In this document: in pieces, positions 7,986 to 17,074 of the stretch
Layout: every line of letters starts with the position of its first letter
Position numbering within the stretch: the stretch's first letter is position 1
Assembly (NCBI RefSeq): GCF_000745015.1
Contig: NZ_JQNA01000001.1
Coordinates: 1,364,001-1,428,000 of the forward strand
Direction: 5' to 3'
DNA from: Burkholderia sp. 9120
GTDB taxonomy: Bacteria > Pseudomonadota > Gammaproteobacteria > Burkholderiales > Burkholderiaceae
Length of the DNA: 64,000 nucleotides
Made by a program: the position numbers and the translations under genes
The notes under the pieces: generated by a model
The model's input: the letters and a program-made list of their open reading frames with translations, nothing else
The model's database searches: none
Told to the model about the DNA's origin: nothing

Positions 7986-8912
7986 ATGAGCTCTCCCCTT
8001 GTTTTCATCGACGGCGACCAAGGCACCACCGGGTTGCAAATTCACGAACGGCTTCGCGACCGGACCGATCTGAAACTTGTCACGCTTCCCGCGGCGGAAC
8101 GCAAGGATTCCAAGCGTCGCGCCGAAGCCATCAACGCCTGTGACATCGCCATCCTCTGCCTGCCCGATGGCGCCGCGCGCGAGGCGGTGGACGCCATTGT
8201 TAATCCTGCCGTCAGAGTAATCGACGCAAGTTCGGCCCATCGCACACAGCCGGACTGGACATACGGATTTCCGGAAATGACTCTGGGACAGGCTGAGCGC
8301 ATTGCGAACGCACGTCGGGTCACCAATCCAGGTTGCTATCCGACCGGTGCAATTGGCTTGCTGCGTCCCCTGCTGCACGCCGGGCTCATACCAGGCAACT
8401 ACCCGGTCAGCATTTACGCGGTGTCTGGTTACTCCGGACGCGGGCGTGTCGGCGTCGAAGAACACGAGGGGCCGGGTGCTGTCAACGCACCGTCGTACCA
8501 GGTATATGGTCTGGAGCTCGCGCACAAGCACACCCCGGAGATCCAGCAGCACGCCGGACTCGCGCAGCGTCCGATTTTCGTCCCTGCGTATGGTGCGTTC
8601 CGCCAGGGCATCGTGCTGACGGTGCCCTTGGATGTGCGGCTGCTGGCACCCTACGTAGACGGCGGCACGTTACACGCGTGCCTCGCACGCCACTATGCCG
8701 AGGCGGCCCACGTACATGTCTTGCCGCTGCACGAATCGTGCGTCTTAAAGCAGCTGGATCCGCAAGTACTGAACGGTACGGACGATATGCGCTTAAGCGT
8801 GTTTCCTAACAGGGAACACGGGCACGTTCTGCTATCCGCGGTTTTCGATAATCTCGGCAAAGGCGCAGCCGGCGCTGCGGTTCAGAACCTGAACCTGATG
8901 CTCGCGCAGTAA
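7986..8912 (+). CDS. argC: N-acetyl-gamma-glutamyl-phosphate reductase, type 2
   Basis: 308 residues, the shorter (type 2) form of ArgC. It reduces N-acetylglutamyl phosphate to the semialdehyde with NADPH in arginine synthesis. Visible marks: N-terminal dinucleotide fold with the unusual [10 protein letters not shown] loop of type 2 enzymes, the catalytic Cys117 in NPGCYPTG, the GYSGRG loop and the [10 protein letters not shown] histidine/phenylalanine region. No other arg genes are near, and the gene is controlled by its own divergent LysR, so this may be a duplicate or a specialised copy rather than the housekeeping one. Confidence 0.9.
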   Translation: MSSPLVFIDGDQGTTGLQIHERLRDRTDLKLVTLPAAERKDSKRRAEAINACDIAILCLPDGAAREAVDAIVNPAVRVIDASSAHRTQPDWTYGFPEMTLGQAERIANARRVTNPGCYPTGAIGLLRPLLHAGLIPGNYPVSIYAVSGYSGRGRVGVEEHEGPGAVNAPSYQVYGLELAHKHTPEIQQHAGLAQRPIFVPAYGAFRQGIVLTVPLDVRLLAPYVDGGTLHACLARHYAEAAHVHVLPLHESCVLKQLDPQVLNGTDDMRLSVFPNREHGHVLLSAVFDNLGKGAAGAAVQNLNLMLAQ

Positions 8913-9151
8913 TGGTGGCCGATGGCCTACGCTAATGTTTGGCTGCACCTATATGCTAACGATTGTTGGCAATCTGGTCGTGGCCGTCGAATGTCTCATA
9001 CTGGCCGAACCCGTTCCGATGCTGAATGGGTCACCGATCCGCCGTAGGCCGCCTAGCGTCGGGCTCAGGGCGTGAAGCGGTCCTTCAGATTTCCCAACAG
9101 CGGCCGTTCACCAGTATGAAAAGTACATCTCTCACATCAAACTAAACGACA

Positions 9152-9688
9152 ATGAACGCGCAAGAGTTCGACGAGTTGTTCGAAGAAACTGTCGTAAGGC
9201 GGCTGGAGAACGAAGGTTTTAGCCCCGAAGGAAAAAGCCTGTACATGGTGGACGGCGTCTGCCAGTTTGGGTGGATACGTGGCGGCGGCCGACTTTTCCA
9301 AGCGGGAGCGCTCGCGCATGTTGTCGTCTTCCGGCATAGTTTTCTGCGTGGTAAGTCAGGAGCGCTTCACACAGACGCGCCGCATGCCACCGGCGACTAC
9401 CCGTGGATATTGAGCGGGGAAGATCTGGTGGGGAGTACGCCGATCGATTGGTGTTTTGAACCATCCCGTTTAATGACGCCTCCATACGGCTGGCTCAACT
9501 ATGAGACCGTATCAGCGGACCAAGTCGTGGCCTCGTTGGACGCTCGACGGGTTGCCCTGCTCGACTATGTTGCATGGGCCCGTTCATTGAGCCTGTCCGA
9601 AGCGCACATTCAAGTCGCCAAGCATGCGAAAGACTATTGGATTGCTCGCGTGTGGGACGAGGACTATCGGACGATCTTGAAACGTTGA
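9152..9688 (+). CDS. Hypothetical soluble protein
   Basis: 178 residues, no signal peptide or membrane segment, rich in Trp and Tyr. The start (EFDELFEETVVRRLENEGFSPEGKSLY) and the following beta-strand pattern recall DUF4304-like proteins, which include immunity-type proteins, but the match is weak and I do not claim it. It stands alone, with 239 bases without a gene upstream. The region 9689-9794 has no gene. Confidence 0.55.
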   Translation: MNAQEFDELFEETVVRRLENEGFSPEGKSLYMVDGVCQFGWIRGGGRLFQAGALAHVVVFRHSFLRGKSGALHTDAPHATGDYPWILSGEDLVGSTPIDWCFEPSRLMTPPYGWLNYETVSADQVVASLDARRVALLDYVAWARSLSLSEAHIQVAKHAKDYWIARVWDEDYRTILKR

Positions 9689-9794
9689 CGGTCGATGCAG
9701 TTTGTCAACGATCAAGGCGTCCGTGTTGGTTGGCCGTTCTTGGCCGGTTCGCGGCGGTGGGTTAGCCCGCGCAACGCTGGCGATACGCGGTCAT

Positions 9795-10190
9795 TTACCC
9801 GATGCGCTCGACAAGATGCGCACGATTGACGGGGGCGGCATATGACTCCGGCCAATATTCAACGATGCGATTGATTTTGCCGGCTTCGACTGAGAAAAAC
9901 GATATGGCTCGCGCGGTCATAGATCCATCGGTAACCGTCACATCGGATACTGCTTCGCTAACCGTGTTAGCCACGACTCTGTTCACGGTGAAACGCCACG
10001 GACCCTGCGCCGGGTACTCCGCGTTCATCTGTGCAAACCGGGCGGCACCACGGATCCGTTCGTTCGACTGGGGCCAATCAAGGATAAATTGCTCACCCAA
10101 CACCGCCTGCACGGATCCAAAGTCGTTTGAACCCATGAGCGCCCAAAACTCGCGGATGAGCACCGAGATATCGTTAATGTCTTCTGTCAT
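9795..10190 (-). CDS. NTF2/SnoaL-like protein
   Basis: 131 residues from the ATG at 10190 (a GTG at 10247 would add 19). The pattern is the cone-shaped NTF2 fold: N-terminal helix (DISVLIREFWALMGSNDFGSVQAVLGEQFILDWP), RIRGAARFAQMNAEYP, then beta strands ending in KINRIVEYWPESYAAP. Such proteins are isomerases, cyclases or small-molecule binders; the substrate cannot be read from sequence. It is not in an operon. Confidence 0.75.
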   Translation of the reverse strand: MTEDINDISVLIREFWALMGSNDFGSVQAVLGEQFILDWPQSNERIRGAARFAQMNAEYPAQGPWRFTVNRVVANTVSEAVSDVTVTDGSMTARAISFFSVEAGKINRIVEYWPESYAAPVNRAHLVERIG

Positions 10191-10581
10191 CGTTGCTGCG
10201 TTCGGCAAATTGAAGGAGTTGTGATCTGAGATTGTCAGCGATTCCACTGTCTGTGTCGTGTAACGTCCGGCGCAACGCCCCCCGCTAGGACTTCCTTTAT
10301 CAAATCAATGGCATGGCTATCGACCGTTGCTCCGCGATGCTAAGTGACGAATTTAATGCGCCCGCAGGCGAATTGACGAGTTTATTTCGTTTGGACTGTA
10401 AATAAACATGTCAACTCGTGCCGTGGCACTCAGCCCGTACAAGCATTCCGGATTGACGGATTTATTGCGTACTACGATTCGCGAGAAGGTAGGCTCCGAC
10501 CTTCCAGTTACATCTAAGGCGCGAGAGAAGTCCAGAATGGCTCGGGTAGTGATCTCTCGCAACGTTCTTGCTCAATTTGCG
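10191..10581. other. Intergenic region without a supported gene
   Basis: Short open frames exist on both strands here but none has a recognisable motif or convincing ribosome site. No hairpin with T-tract noticed. Confidence 0.4.
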
Positions 10582-10872
10582 CTAAACGGACTTACAGGAT
10601 TTTCCAGATTGAATGTATTTCACGCAACTGGCGTTCACGGCAGAACGCAATTGTGACCGTGCATTGTTCTTCGCGGCCGAACATGCCGCGTGAAATTTCA
10701 GCTGTTTCGTGATTTGAACCTTCGCGGTTCTGGATGCGCCGAAATCTGACGAGGGACATGGCGCCTGTCCATTTACGACGCTCGCTGTTCCTTGAGCGTA
10801 CGTGCTGGCGGCTTCGGCATTGGCTGTCGATGCAAATGCGACGCAAAGCAGAATTAGGGTTGAGGTTTTCAT
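10582..10872 (-). CDS. Small exported cysteine-containing protein
   Basis: 96 residues with a clear Sec signal peptide (MKTSTLILLCVAFASTANA, cleavage near residue 19-20). The mature 76 residues are basic and contain four Cys (QAPCPSS, FHAACSA, NASCVK, GKSCKSV), which would make two disulfides in the periplasm or outside. It lies 44 bases downstream of, and in the same direction as, the Vps62/aerolysin-like gene, so the two may be co-transcribed. No family recognised. Confidence 0.6.
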   Translation of the reverse strand: MKTSTLILLCVAFASTANAEAASTYAQGTASVVNGQAPCPSSDFGASRTAKVQITKQLKFHAACSAAKNNARSQLRSAVNASCVKYIQSGKSCKSV

Positions 10873-10916
10873 GACGCTCCGTTGGTTGGATGGTTAATAA
10901 GTGCTATCCAGCGTTG

Positions 10917-12254
10917 TTAGTGCGATGCAACCGGTGCTGGAGTTGTTGATGGGGCCGGAGGGACGGGCGGCGGATCGTTAATATAGTCAGCGTTGGCAAA
11001 GCTAATTGACCGGATCTGAGAACAATCGGCGCGCATGACAACCAGATCGGTCATGAGTTGCCATTGGTAGACGAACGCTTCCGGAGGGAACGTCAATTGC
11101 TCCTGATAGGTGTACTCACTGCTCTGGGTGTAGGTTGCGTTCACCGTAAGTCCGAACGTTTGCGTCATCGAAAGCGAAGCCGAGGCATTTTCGACCGCCC
11201 ACTGGGCACCAACCGACACGCTTGCTTCGATCGAAGTCGTTGACTCGAATGTGGTCGAGTCTTCTGCCGTCACGCCCTGGTCATATGTGACCGTGATCTG
11301 TCCGCCTCCCGTCGGCGAGATAACCCTGTAGCAAAGATAATACGGCTGCGCCGCCACAAAATAAAACGGCGAGTTATACGCCTGATCCGGGAAGTCACTA
11401 TCCGCCGGGATCATGTTGAATGGAACAATAAAGGCGTTGCTCAGACCTGCGTCGGTCCTTTGCTGTGTGACCGGCTGTGCCGTCGGTGATGGTTGCGGCG
11501 GCTGTGGGAAGTCAAAAGTTACATCCAGAAACGCTGCCGGCAGGTTGAGCATGTAGGCCTGCTCGGTGCTGTAAGTGTATCCAAGCGGCGACAACAATAT
11601 ATTGCCCTCCGGGACCTCTGCGATTGCCTTCAGAGTGGTAGCTGACGCCTCGACATCGCCATTGTCGTCCCACCCATATCCTGAGTCGTTCCATACGTTC
11701 TGCTGAGCGACCTTGAGACAGAGATCTTCGCGGACACACCAGTAGTCTTGCGTCCGGGGCATGTCCGGCGAAAAGCAGATTCCCAGAGCTACGTACCCTG
11801 GGGGCGGATCGAGGCGGTAATAGATCACCTTGTTCGGATTGTCTGACCCTGCGTCATCACACAACCAGGTGAACGAAACAGGGTGGGCGAGTGCGGGTTG
11901 CCCGTTGGGGGAAGGCGCGCCTGTCGGCGACAGAAAGAAGGTGGGCGGCGCAGGTTGGTACCTGACCGGGTCGTGACCGTCCATGGTTATCCATGCGTCA
12001 GGACGCATGAGATCGCCCACGGGCAAAATTTCATTTGGGACTGGATGTGGTGTCGGGATTGGCTGCATCGGGTTGAAGCGATAGAACACTGGCCCGTGGG
12101 TTTGGATCCCCAGCGCAAAGGCTGCCCAGAAAGGAGCGAACTCAAGGCTGCTGCTCAAGGAAAGCGCAATCTCGCCATAAGCGACCCGTTCTTTTTTCCA
12201 ATCTGTATTTTTGATGGCAGCGATCAGGACTTCATTCGCCTTTGATTCGGGCAT
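10917..12254 (-). CDS. Vps62-like protein with aerolysin-type beta-strand region
   Basis: 445 residues. The middle (about 130-190) shows the Vps62/DUF946 signature, PPPGYVALGICFSPDMPR followed by CVREDLC. The C-terminal third (about 315-425) has a long run of alternating Ser/Thr and hydrophobic residues (TTFESTTSIEASVSVGAQW, ASASLSMTQTFGLTVNATYT, then SSEYTYQEQLTFPP), the pattern of the extended strands and pre-stem hairpin of aerolysin/ETX-MTX2 beta-pore proteins. No Sec signal is seen at the N-terminus. Function is inferred: a pore-forming or membrane-binding protein is possible; a structural Vps62 protein is the alternative. The small exported Cys-rich gene follows on the same strand. Confidence 0.6.
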   Translation of the reverse strand: MPESKANEVLIAAIKNTDWKKERVAYGEIALSLSSSLEFAPFWAAFALGIQTHGPVFYRFNPMQPIPTPHPVPNEILPVGDLMRPDAWITMDGHDPVRYQPAPPTFFLSPTGAPSPNGQPALAHPVSFTWLCDDAGSDNPNKVIYYRLDPPPGYVALGICFSPDMPRTQDYWCVREDLCLKVAQQNVWNDSGYGWDDNGDVEASATTLKAIAEVPEGNILLSPLGYTYSTEQAYMLNLPAAFLDVTFDFPQPPQPSPTAQPVTQQRTDAGLSNAFIVPFNMIPADSDFPDQAYNSPFYFVAAQPYYLCYRVISPTGGGQITVTYDQGVTAEDSTTFESTTSIEASVSVGAQWAVENASASLSMTQTFGLTVNATYTQSSEYTYQEQLTFPPEAFVYQWQLMTDLVVMRADCSQIRSISFANADYINDPPPVPPAPSTTPAPVASH

Positions 12255-12778
12255 GTGGTCTCCAAATAATGATGTTTCTATCCAGACTATCGCGATCAGG
12301 GTGTGCTGCCGCTCGACGGAGCCGAACTGTCTCGACCTGCGTTTGCCTGCAATGTGGCACGAAGCCTGATCGCCAACCGACCTGACTACTCGTCGTCTGT
12401 GTCTGCAGTGCCCACCTCTTCCGTTATCGGCATCCGGCGTTCGCTACTTGAATCAGTGAAAGACGGCTTTCATGCTCGGACCGAGGGCACCCGCGTCCGC
12501 TTGCTGGCGCAGGCCATTTCCAGCCCGGCACGGTTCACGTAACGCTGCGGTCAGCACGAAATGCAGCCTATCCACAATGTGACCAGCCATATCGATGGAA
12601 TGACTGGGGCTTACTGTGATGGCGTGGCACTCATGTCATGACGTCTTTGACCTGAAATCTCAGACACAGGCGATTAACCAAGAGACCCTCATGCAGAAGC
12701 CGGGAGAGGCGGCTAAAATAGCGCCGCAACATCGGTGACCGCGACATCGTTTCCCGCCCATAAAAATATCGACAACCC
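12255..12778. other. Intergenic region without a supported gene
   Basis: This 524-base stretch separates the Vps62-like gene (-) from the nitrilase-fold gene (+) and should hold both promoters. Open frames in it have no motif or neighbour support. Confidence 0.4.
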
Positions 12779-14605
12779 ATGCCCGCAAAAAAACCCCGCT
12801 CAGCTTCGTCCGGCGCAAAGAAGGCGACCGCACTGGCACCGGCGACCAGCATGAGCGGAGCACGTACAGTTCTTGATGTCGTTGAAGAGTTGATGCCGGA
12901 CGGTTCGCATTCGAAGCTGCCGAACGAACCTGTTGACCTACGCGTCTATCGCACGCTGCGATTGATCGTGCCGCCGCGCTGGCCAGCAGACATGTTTGCG
13001 GTCGCGGCGACGTTGATGGAACTCTCGGGGTGCTACACGGAAGCGTCCCTCGTTGGCAATCATCACGCGGCTCACGACACATACATCGATGAAGTAATGC
13101 GTGCGGCCAGGAAGTGGCGCACCTCGGGCGTGTGCCCGAAGGAAGTGGAAATCTGGTGGTACGACCTGATCGCCGTCCACGGCTCCGTGCCGCTGACCGC
13201 GCTCACAGCGGATGCGCCCTATAGCCCCGCGGTCGCGACCCTGATGCGGCTGCTTGCCGTTGCCGACGAAGCATCGGCGGGCGTCGGATGGATGAAAAAG
13301 GAAACGACCAGAATGACATTGCGGGCGTCCGTGTCGTTCCTCGATCTCAACGCGAAAAAAGGTGCGACGCTACCCTACGTCCCTTATTCGCTCTGTGAGC
13401 GGGTACCGCCGTCCGCGGCAACGGTGCTGCCCAAATCACTGACGCCATCGGTGGGCTGTACGGTGCGCGCCATGAGCCACCACCTGGCTCTGCTGCCGCC
13501 AGCCACGGTCGTCGAATCGGAATGGGTCTTGCCCGACAACGTACCGACCGACGAAACCCCAATGCGACTGCTTGTCATTCCTTACCCGTTCCGGGTAGAT
13601 GACGAGAGTTTTGTCGCCTCGGGTCCCATGCGGGACATGAAGCATGGCGCGAAGATGCAGCCGTATTTCACGCTGAACCCGACCTGGCTGAAGAAGCCGA
13701 AGAGAGTCACGGCTCGGATGATCCGGGACCAGCTGATTGCCCCGATGGTCGGGCAGGCAGTGAGCAAGTTCGGCAAGAACGCCATTGATGGTGTGCTTTT
13801 CCCCGAATGCGCTCTCACGGAGAAACTTGGCGACCAGCTCCTGGACGAGGTCGCGCGCCGGCCGATTCCTGGCCTCAAGTTCCTGATTACCGGAACGATG
13901 GCTGCAGGAAAGCCGGGCAGCGAAGCGAACGATGGCACGCCGGGCCGGAATCGCGCGAAGACCATGGTCTTCGCCCAAAACCAGACGACGCCGGCAGAGC
14001 GCGTGCTTTACGGCAAGGCGCACTCAAAGCATCACCGATGGGCACTCGACTGGGACCAGATAAAGCGGTACGGCCTGACAGGTATTCCTTCGCCCCACCC
14101 GCTCAAGGTATGGGAACATATTGCGGTAGACAACCGGCGATTGCCTTTTCTCGCGCTGCGCAATGATCTCTGCATGACGGTGCTGATCTGTGAAGATCTG
14201 GCTCGCGCCGACCCGGCGATGGCCGTGATCCGGTCAGTCGGCCCGAACCTGGTCATTGCATTGCTGATGGACGGCCCGCAACTCGCGGTTCGCTGGCCGG
14301 GGCGCTACGCGACCGTGCTTGCCGAAGATCCCGGGTCATCTGTCCTGTCGATTACATCGGCGGGAATGGTCGACCGGTCCAACCTCGGCGAGCGCAGCCC
14401 GGCACGCGCGATCGGCTTGTGGCGACACGATCAGGGCTCCAACACCGAGCTCTATCTCCCCGAGGGACATCACGGCCTTGTATTGACCCTACAATCAGAA
14501 GGTGACAGGCAATACTCCCTCGACCACCGGAGCGATCTTGACACAACCCGGCGGTGGAAACTCAAAACGGTAACTCCGCTTGCGGTGCAGGCCGATTGGC
14601 TCTAG
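12779..14605 (+). CDS. Nitrilase-fold protein with a large unknown N-terminal domain
   Basis: 608 residues. The C-terminal half has the Glu-Lys-Cys triad of the carbon-nitrogen hydrolase fold: Glu343 in LFPECALTE, Lys417 in KAHSKHHRW, Cys471 in VLICEDLARAD, with spacings of 74 and 54 residues that fit, and then the NLVIALLMDGPQL and YATVLAEDPGSSVLSIT strands. The N-terminal 240 residues match nothing I know; they hold no YADD box, so this is not the reverse transcriptase-nitrilase fusion of DRT1 systems. No signal peptide. The small basic gene 26 bases downstream and a terminator make a two-gene unit. Hydrolysis of an amide or nucleotide-like substrate is inference; an immune effector role is possible but unproven. 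Confidence 0.65.
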   Translation: MPAKKPRSASSGAKKATALAPATSMSGARTVLDVVEELMPDGSHSKLPNEPVDLRVYRTLRLIVPPRWPADMFAVAATLMELSGCYTEASLVGNHHAAHDTYIDEVMRAARKWRTSGVCPKEVEIWWYDLIAVHGSVPLTALTADAPYSPAVATLMRLLAVADEASAGVGWMKKETTRMTLRASVSFLDLNAKKGATLPYVPYSLCERVPPSAATVLPKSLTPSVGCTVRAMSHHLALLPPATVVESEWVLPDNVPTDETPMRLLVIPYPFRVDDESFVASGPMRDMKHGAKMQPYFTLNPTWLKKPKRVTARMIRDQLIAPMVGQAVSKFGKNAIDGVLFPECALTEKLGDQLLDEVARRPIPGLKFLITGTMAAGKPGSEANDGTPGRNRAKTMVFAQNQTTPAERVLYGKAHSKHHRWALDWDQIKRYGLTGIPSPHPLKVWEHIAVDNRRLPFLALRNDLCMTVLICEDLARADPAMAVIRSVGPNLVIALLMDGPQLAVRWPGRYATVLAEDPGSSVLSITSAGMVDRSNLGERSPARAIGLWRHDQGSNTELYLPEGHHGLVLTLQSEGDRQYSLDHRSDLDTTRRWKLKTVTPLAVQADWL

Positions 14606-14631
14606 TCTGAGCGGATGGAGAGGGTAAACCT

Positions 14632-14976
14632 ATGGCAACCAATCTTATTAAGGCTCGACACGGCGTATATGGCCGCAAGCCCACCGACCAGGAGCGCGAA
14701 CAGTTGGAGCGGTTCGCCCGCGATTACGTGGCTTCGAGCGCGACCCATTCGGAAGCGGAGGCCAAAGCGCTCAGACGGCTGACAAAAAAGATGCTCACCG
14801 ATCCAAAGGTCGCCGGGGCGCATGTCAAGCAGTTTCGGTCTGAGGGTTTCAAGGAACCAATCGGAGGCAGCGCCAAGGCGCACTCCGATGGTTTTCGCAA
14901 GAAGGCTGCGGCCCCGGACAATCGGGGCGTCAAGCGGCCAGCGAAGTCCGCTGGACAGACTCGCCCCAAGGCCTGA
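14632..14976 (+). CDS. Small basic protein paired with the nitrilase-fold gene
   Basis: 114 residues, very basic, with a helical N-terminal half (DQEREQLERFARDYV, then ALRRLTKKMLTDPKV) and a Lys/Ala/Pro-rich tail (KKAAAPDNRGVKRPAKSAG). AGAGGGTAAACCT precedes the ATG. It is 26 bases after the nitrilase-fold gene and before a terminator, so it is very likely co-transcribed. Its charge suggests nucleic-acid binding. No family recognised. Confidence 0.65.
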   Translation: MATNLIKARHGVYGRKPTDQEREQLERFARDYVASSATHSEAEAKALRRLTKKMLTDPKVAGAHVKQFRSEGFKEPIGGSAKAHSDGFRKKAAAPDNRGVKRPAKSAGQTRPKA

Positions 14977-14982
14977 GCGGTC

Positions 14983-15006
14983 AGCCGCCGTCCCCGGCGG
15001 CTTTTC
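14983..15006 (+). terminator. Terminator of the nitrilase-fold operon
   Basis: GCCGCCG (14984-14990) pairs with CGGCGGC (14995-15001), loop TCCC, followed by TTTTCTCT. Confidence 0.7.
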
Positions 15007-15394
15007 TCTGGCATCGCTCAATCCTGATAATCGTCGGCCGAAGTAAGCGCCTCGTGCAGCAGCGGCGATTCGCTGCGGTTGCGCGGTGCGGACACGAACG
15101 GAGCGAACACATTGCAGTGACAATCGCAGTAGGCCACCATCTTGCAGCCCTTCACCCGCTTGTGACCGCTGAAGCCCAAGTTGTCGCCGCCCTTTTTGGC
15201 CGCGCTCGTGGTTCTGGTCTACGACTGTCAGTAGGGTGGAGCATTGGCCGAGCGCACGTTTCGGACGACGGGCCGTCTCTAACCGACCCGAACCGGTCTT
15301 CCACCTTGCCAAGCCGAACGTCCGATCAGCACGCGAAAGCCGGCGTGGAATGTACCGGTTCCGACCGCCGTATCTCGTCGGGCGGTGGCCATTC
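15007..15394. other. Intergenic region without a supported gene
   Basis: Frames on both strands run through here but none shows a motif. It may hold decayed coding sequence. Confidence 0.35.
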
Positions 15395-15799
15395 TCACGG
15401 TGTATCAACGGTGTAACTTGCGCGAGCGTTTAGCTGCAATGACTCATTGGTGTCGATCGCATGGAGCAAGCTCGCGACGATTTGCCGGCTTTCACCAAGG
15501 TGGCTCAGCTTGGCTTCGAGCTTTTCGGCTTCGTGCCGCAATGCAGCCCGTACTTCGGCACACGGATGAAAAACAGGCGCAGCGCCAAGAACGCAGGGTA
15601 GCAACATCCGAATGCTGCTGATCTTCAATCCGGCCGAACTGAGCACATGAATACGGTGCACCGCATCGATCTCGTCGGGACCGTAATCGCGGTAGCCCGA
15701 ATCGGTTCTCTTTGGTTTGAGCAGACCTTCATGCTCGTAATAGCGCAGCATTCGCTCGCTAACGCCGGTGCGGCGAGCCAGTTCTCCGATACGCATCAC
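15395..15799 (-). CDS. MerR-family transcriptional regulator
   Basis: 134 residues. Residues 1-70 are the MerR winged helix (MRIGELARRTGVSERMLRYYEHEGLL and GYRDYGPDEIDAVHRIHVL), followed by a coiled-coil helix (EVRAALRHEAEKLEAKLSHL). A few Cys (MLLPCVL, HPCAEV) are present but not in a known metal motif, so the signal is more likely an organic compound. It is divergent from the hydrolase gene, with a MerR-type operator between, so it should activate that gene. Confidence 0.9.
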   Translation of the reverse strand: MMRIGELARRTGVSERMLRYYEHEGLLKPKRTDSGYRDYGPDEIDAVHRIHVLSSAGLKISSIRMLLPCVLGAAPVFHPCAEVRAALRHEAEKLEAKLSHLGESRQIVASLLHAIDTNESLQLNARASYTVDTP

Positions 15800-15816
15800 T
15801 ATCCCCGAAAGTACGC

Positions 15817-15847
15817 TTGACCTTGACAGCGGTGTCAGAGTTTAACC
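15817..15847 (+). promoter_or_regulatory. MerR-type promoter of the hydrolase gene
   Basis: TTGACC (15817-15822) and TTAACC (15842-15847) are separated by 19 bases, the overlong spacing of MerR-activated promoters. The spacer holds the palindrome TGACA-GCGG-TGTCA (15824-15837). The start codon of the target is at 15898. Confidence 0.6.
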
Positions 15848-15897
15848 TTTTTCGACCGGCTCATAGCGCCGGCCACACCATGCGTCGAGGACCATTC

Positions 15898-16818
15898 ATG
15901 ACATTGTCAACCGATACGTTTGACGGAACGTTTCCGTTTGCGCCGCGCTTCAGCAGCGTCGCCGGCTTTCGCATGCATTACATCGACGAGGGACCTGAGG
16001 ATGGCGAAGTCGTCCTGTGTCTCCATGGGGAACCGACGTGGGCTTATCTGTTTCGCGAACTCATACCGGCACTATCAGGAAGCTACCGTCTGATCGCGCT
16101 CGACCATATGGGCTTCGGCAAAAGCGAAACGCCAGCGCATCGCACCTACTGGCTACAGGATCATATCGACAACCTCGAAAAGTTCGTCTTGGCCCTGGAC
16201 CTGAGCGATATCACTCTCATCATGCACGACTTCGGCGGCCCTGTCGGTATGGGACTCGCCGCGCGCCATCCCGAGCGCATTCGCCGAATTGTCTCCGTCA
16301 ACGGTCCGACGCCGTTCGGTCAGACAACGCTATTCGACCGGCTGGACGCGAATGCAGCAGTCTCGCCGTGGTTCCGCTGGATCGCACGCGCCGAGTCGGA
16401 AGGCCGCCTCGAAGCCGTGCTCGGAGAACTGGGCTTCAATATCCTGAGTACCTTGAAGCTCAATGGCTTCGAGAACCATACGCGCATCAACAACACATGG
16501 TTGAGTGCTTACGGCTCGCGTTTCGCCATACCGGCCGACAGTGCGGGAGCGATCGGCTGGGCCAAAGGTTTTGCGCTTGGAGCGCATCGTTTCGAAGCGC
16601 CTGACGCGGCAGCAGTCGACGCGGTCCGGTCGAAGCCGGCGTTAGCCATTTGGGGCGATGCCGACCGCACGCTGGCACCAGAGCATTTTCTACCGCTATT
16701 CAGCGAGCTATTTCCTCAGGCGCCTGTTCATCGGCTTGCTGGCGTTGGTCATTACAGCTTCGAAGACGCGCCGCAAAAGATCGCCGAGCTAATCGCAGCA
16801 TTTCTAGAAGCGCACTGA
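15898..16818 (+). CDS. Alpha/beta hydrolase of the haloalkane dehalogenase type
   Basis: 306 residues from the ATG at 15898. HGEPTWAYLFRELIPAL is the oxyanion-hole loop as in DhlA-type dehalogenases, and the nucleophile is Asp111 in MHDFGGPVG rather than a serine, which fits dehalogenases and epoxide-hydrolase-like enzymes. An acid in WGDADRTL and a His in GVGHYSFED complete the triad. Dehalogenases usually have a Trp after the nucleophile; here it is Phe, so the substrate may not be a haloalkane. Control by the divergent MerR suggests induction by a toxic organic compound. Confidence 0.8.
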   Translation: MTLSTDTFDGTFPFAPRFSSVAGFRMHYIDEGPEDGEVVLCLHGEPTWAYLFRELIPALSGSYRLIALDHMGFGKSETPAHRTYWLQDHIDNLEKFVLALDLSDITLIMHDFGGPVGMGLAARHPERIRRIVSVNGPTPFGQTTLFDRLDANAAVSPWFRWIARAESEGRLEAVLGELGFNILSTLKLNGFENHTRINNTWLSAYGSRFAIPADSAGAIGWAKGFALGAHRFEAPDAAAVDAVRSKPALAIWGDADRTLAPEHFLPLFSELFPQAPVHRLAGVGHYSFEDAPQKIAELIAAFLEAH

Positions 16819-17074
16819 CGCGCCATGGCAAGCAATGCGACGCCGCCCATCTACACGGCGTCGATTGTAGAAGTCACGCTTTGTGCCCAGTTGCAGACAG
16901 TCGAGTTGGAAGGCCGAAGGTCCCTTCCTGGCCGCGTGCTGCCCGATGCGACCGGCATACGTCGGCCGCAACATTCCTCGAGCACCGTCGGCGGCTGTGC
17001 GTCGATGGCCTGGATCAGGTTGACATCTCTGTTGCTGGGAAACCACCAGGGATCGTTAAAGACATCTCTCACGT

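Noticed and set aside
12303-12542. 79-codon plus-strand frame
   Set aside because: No motif, no ribosome site, no neighbour support.
12779-14605. DRT1-type reverse transcriptase-nitrilase defence protein
   Set aside because: Only the nitrilase part fits; no YxDD or other RT motif in the N-terminal 240 residues.
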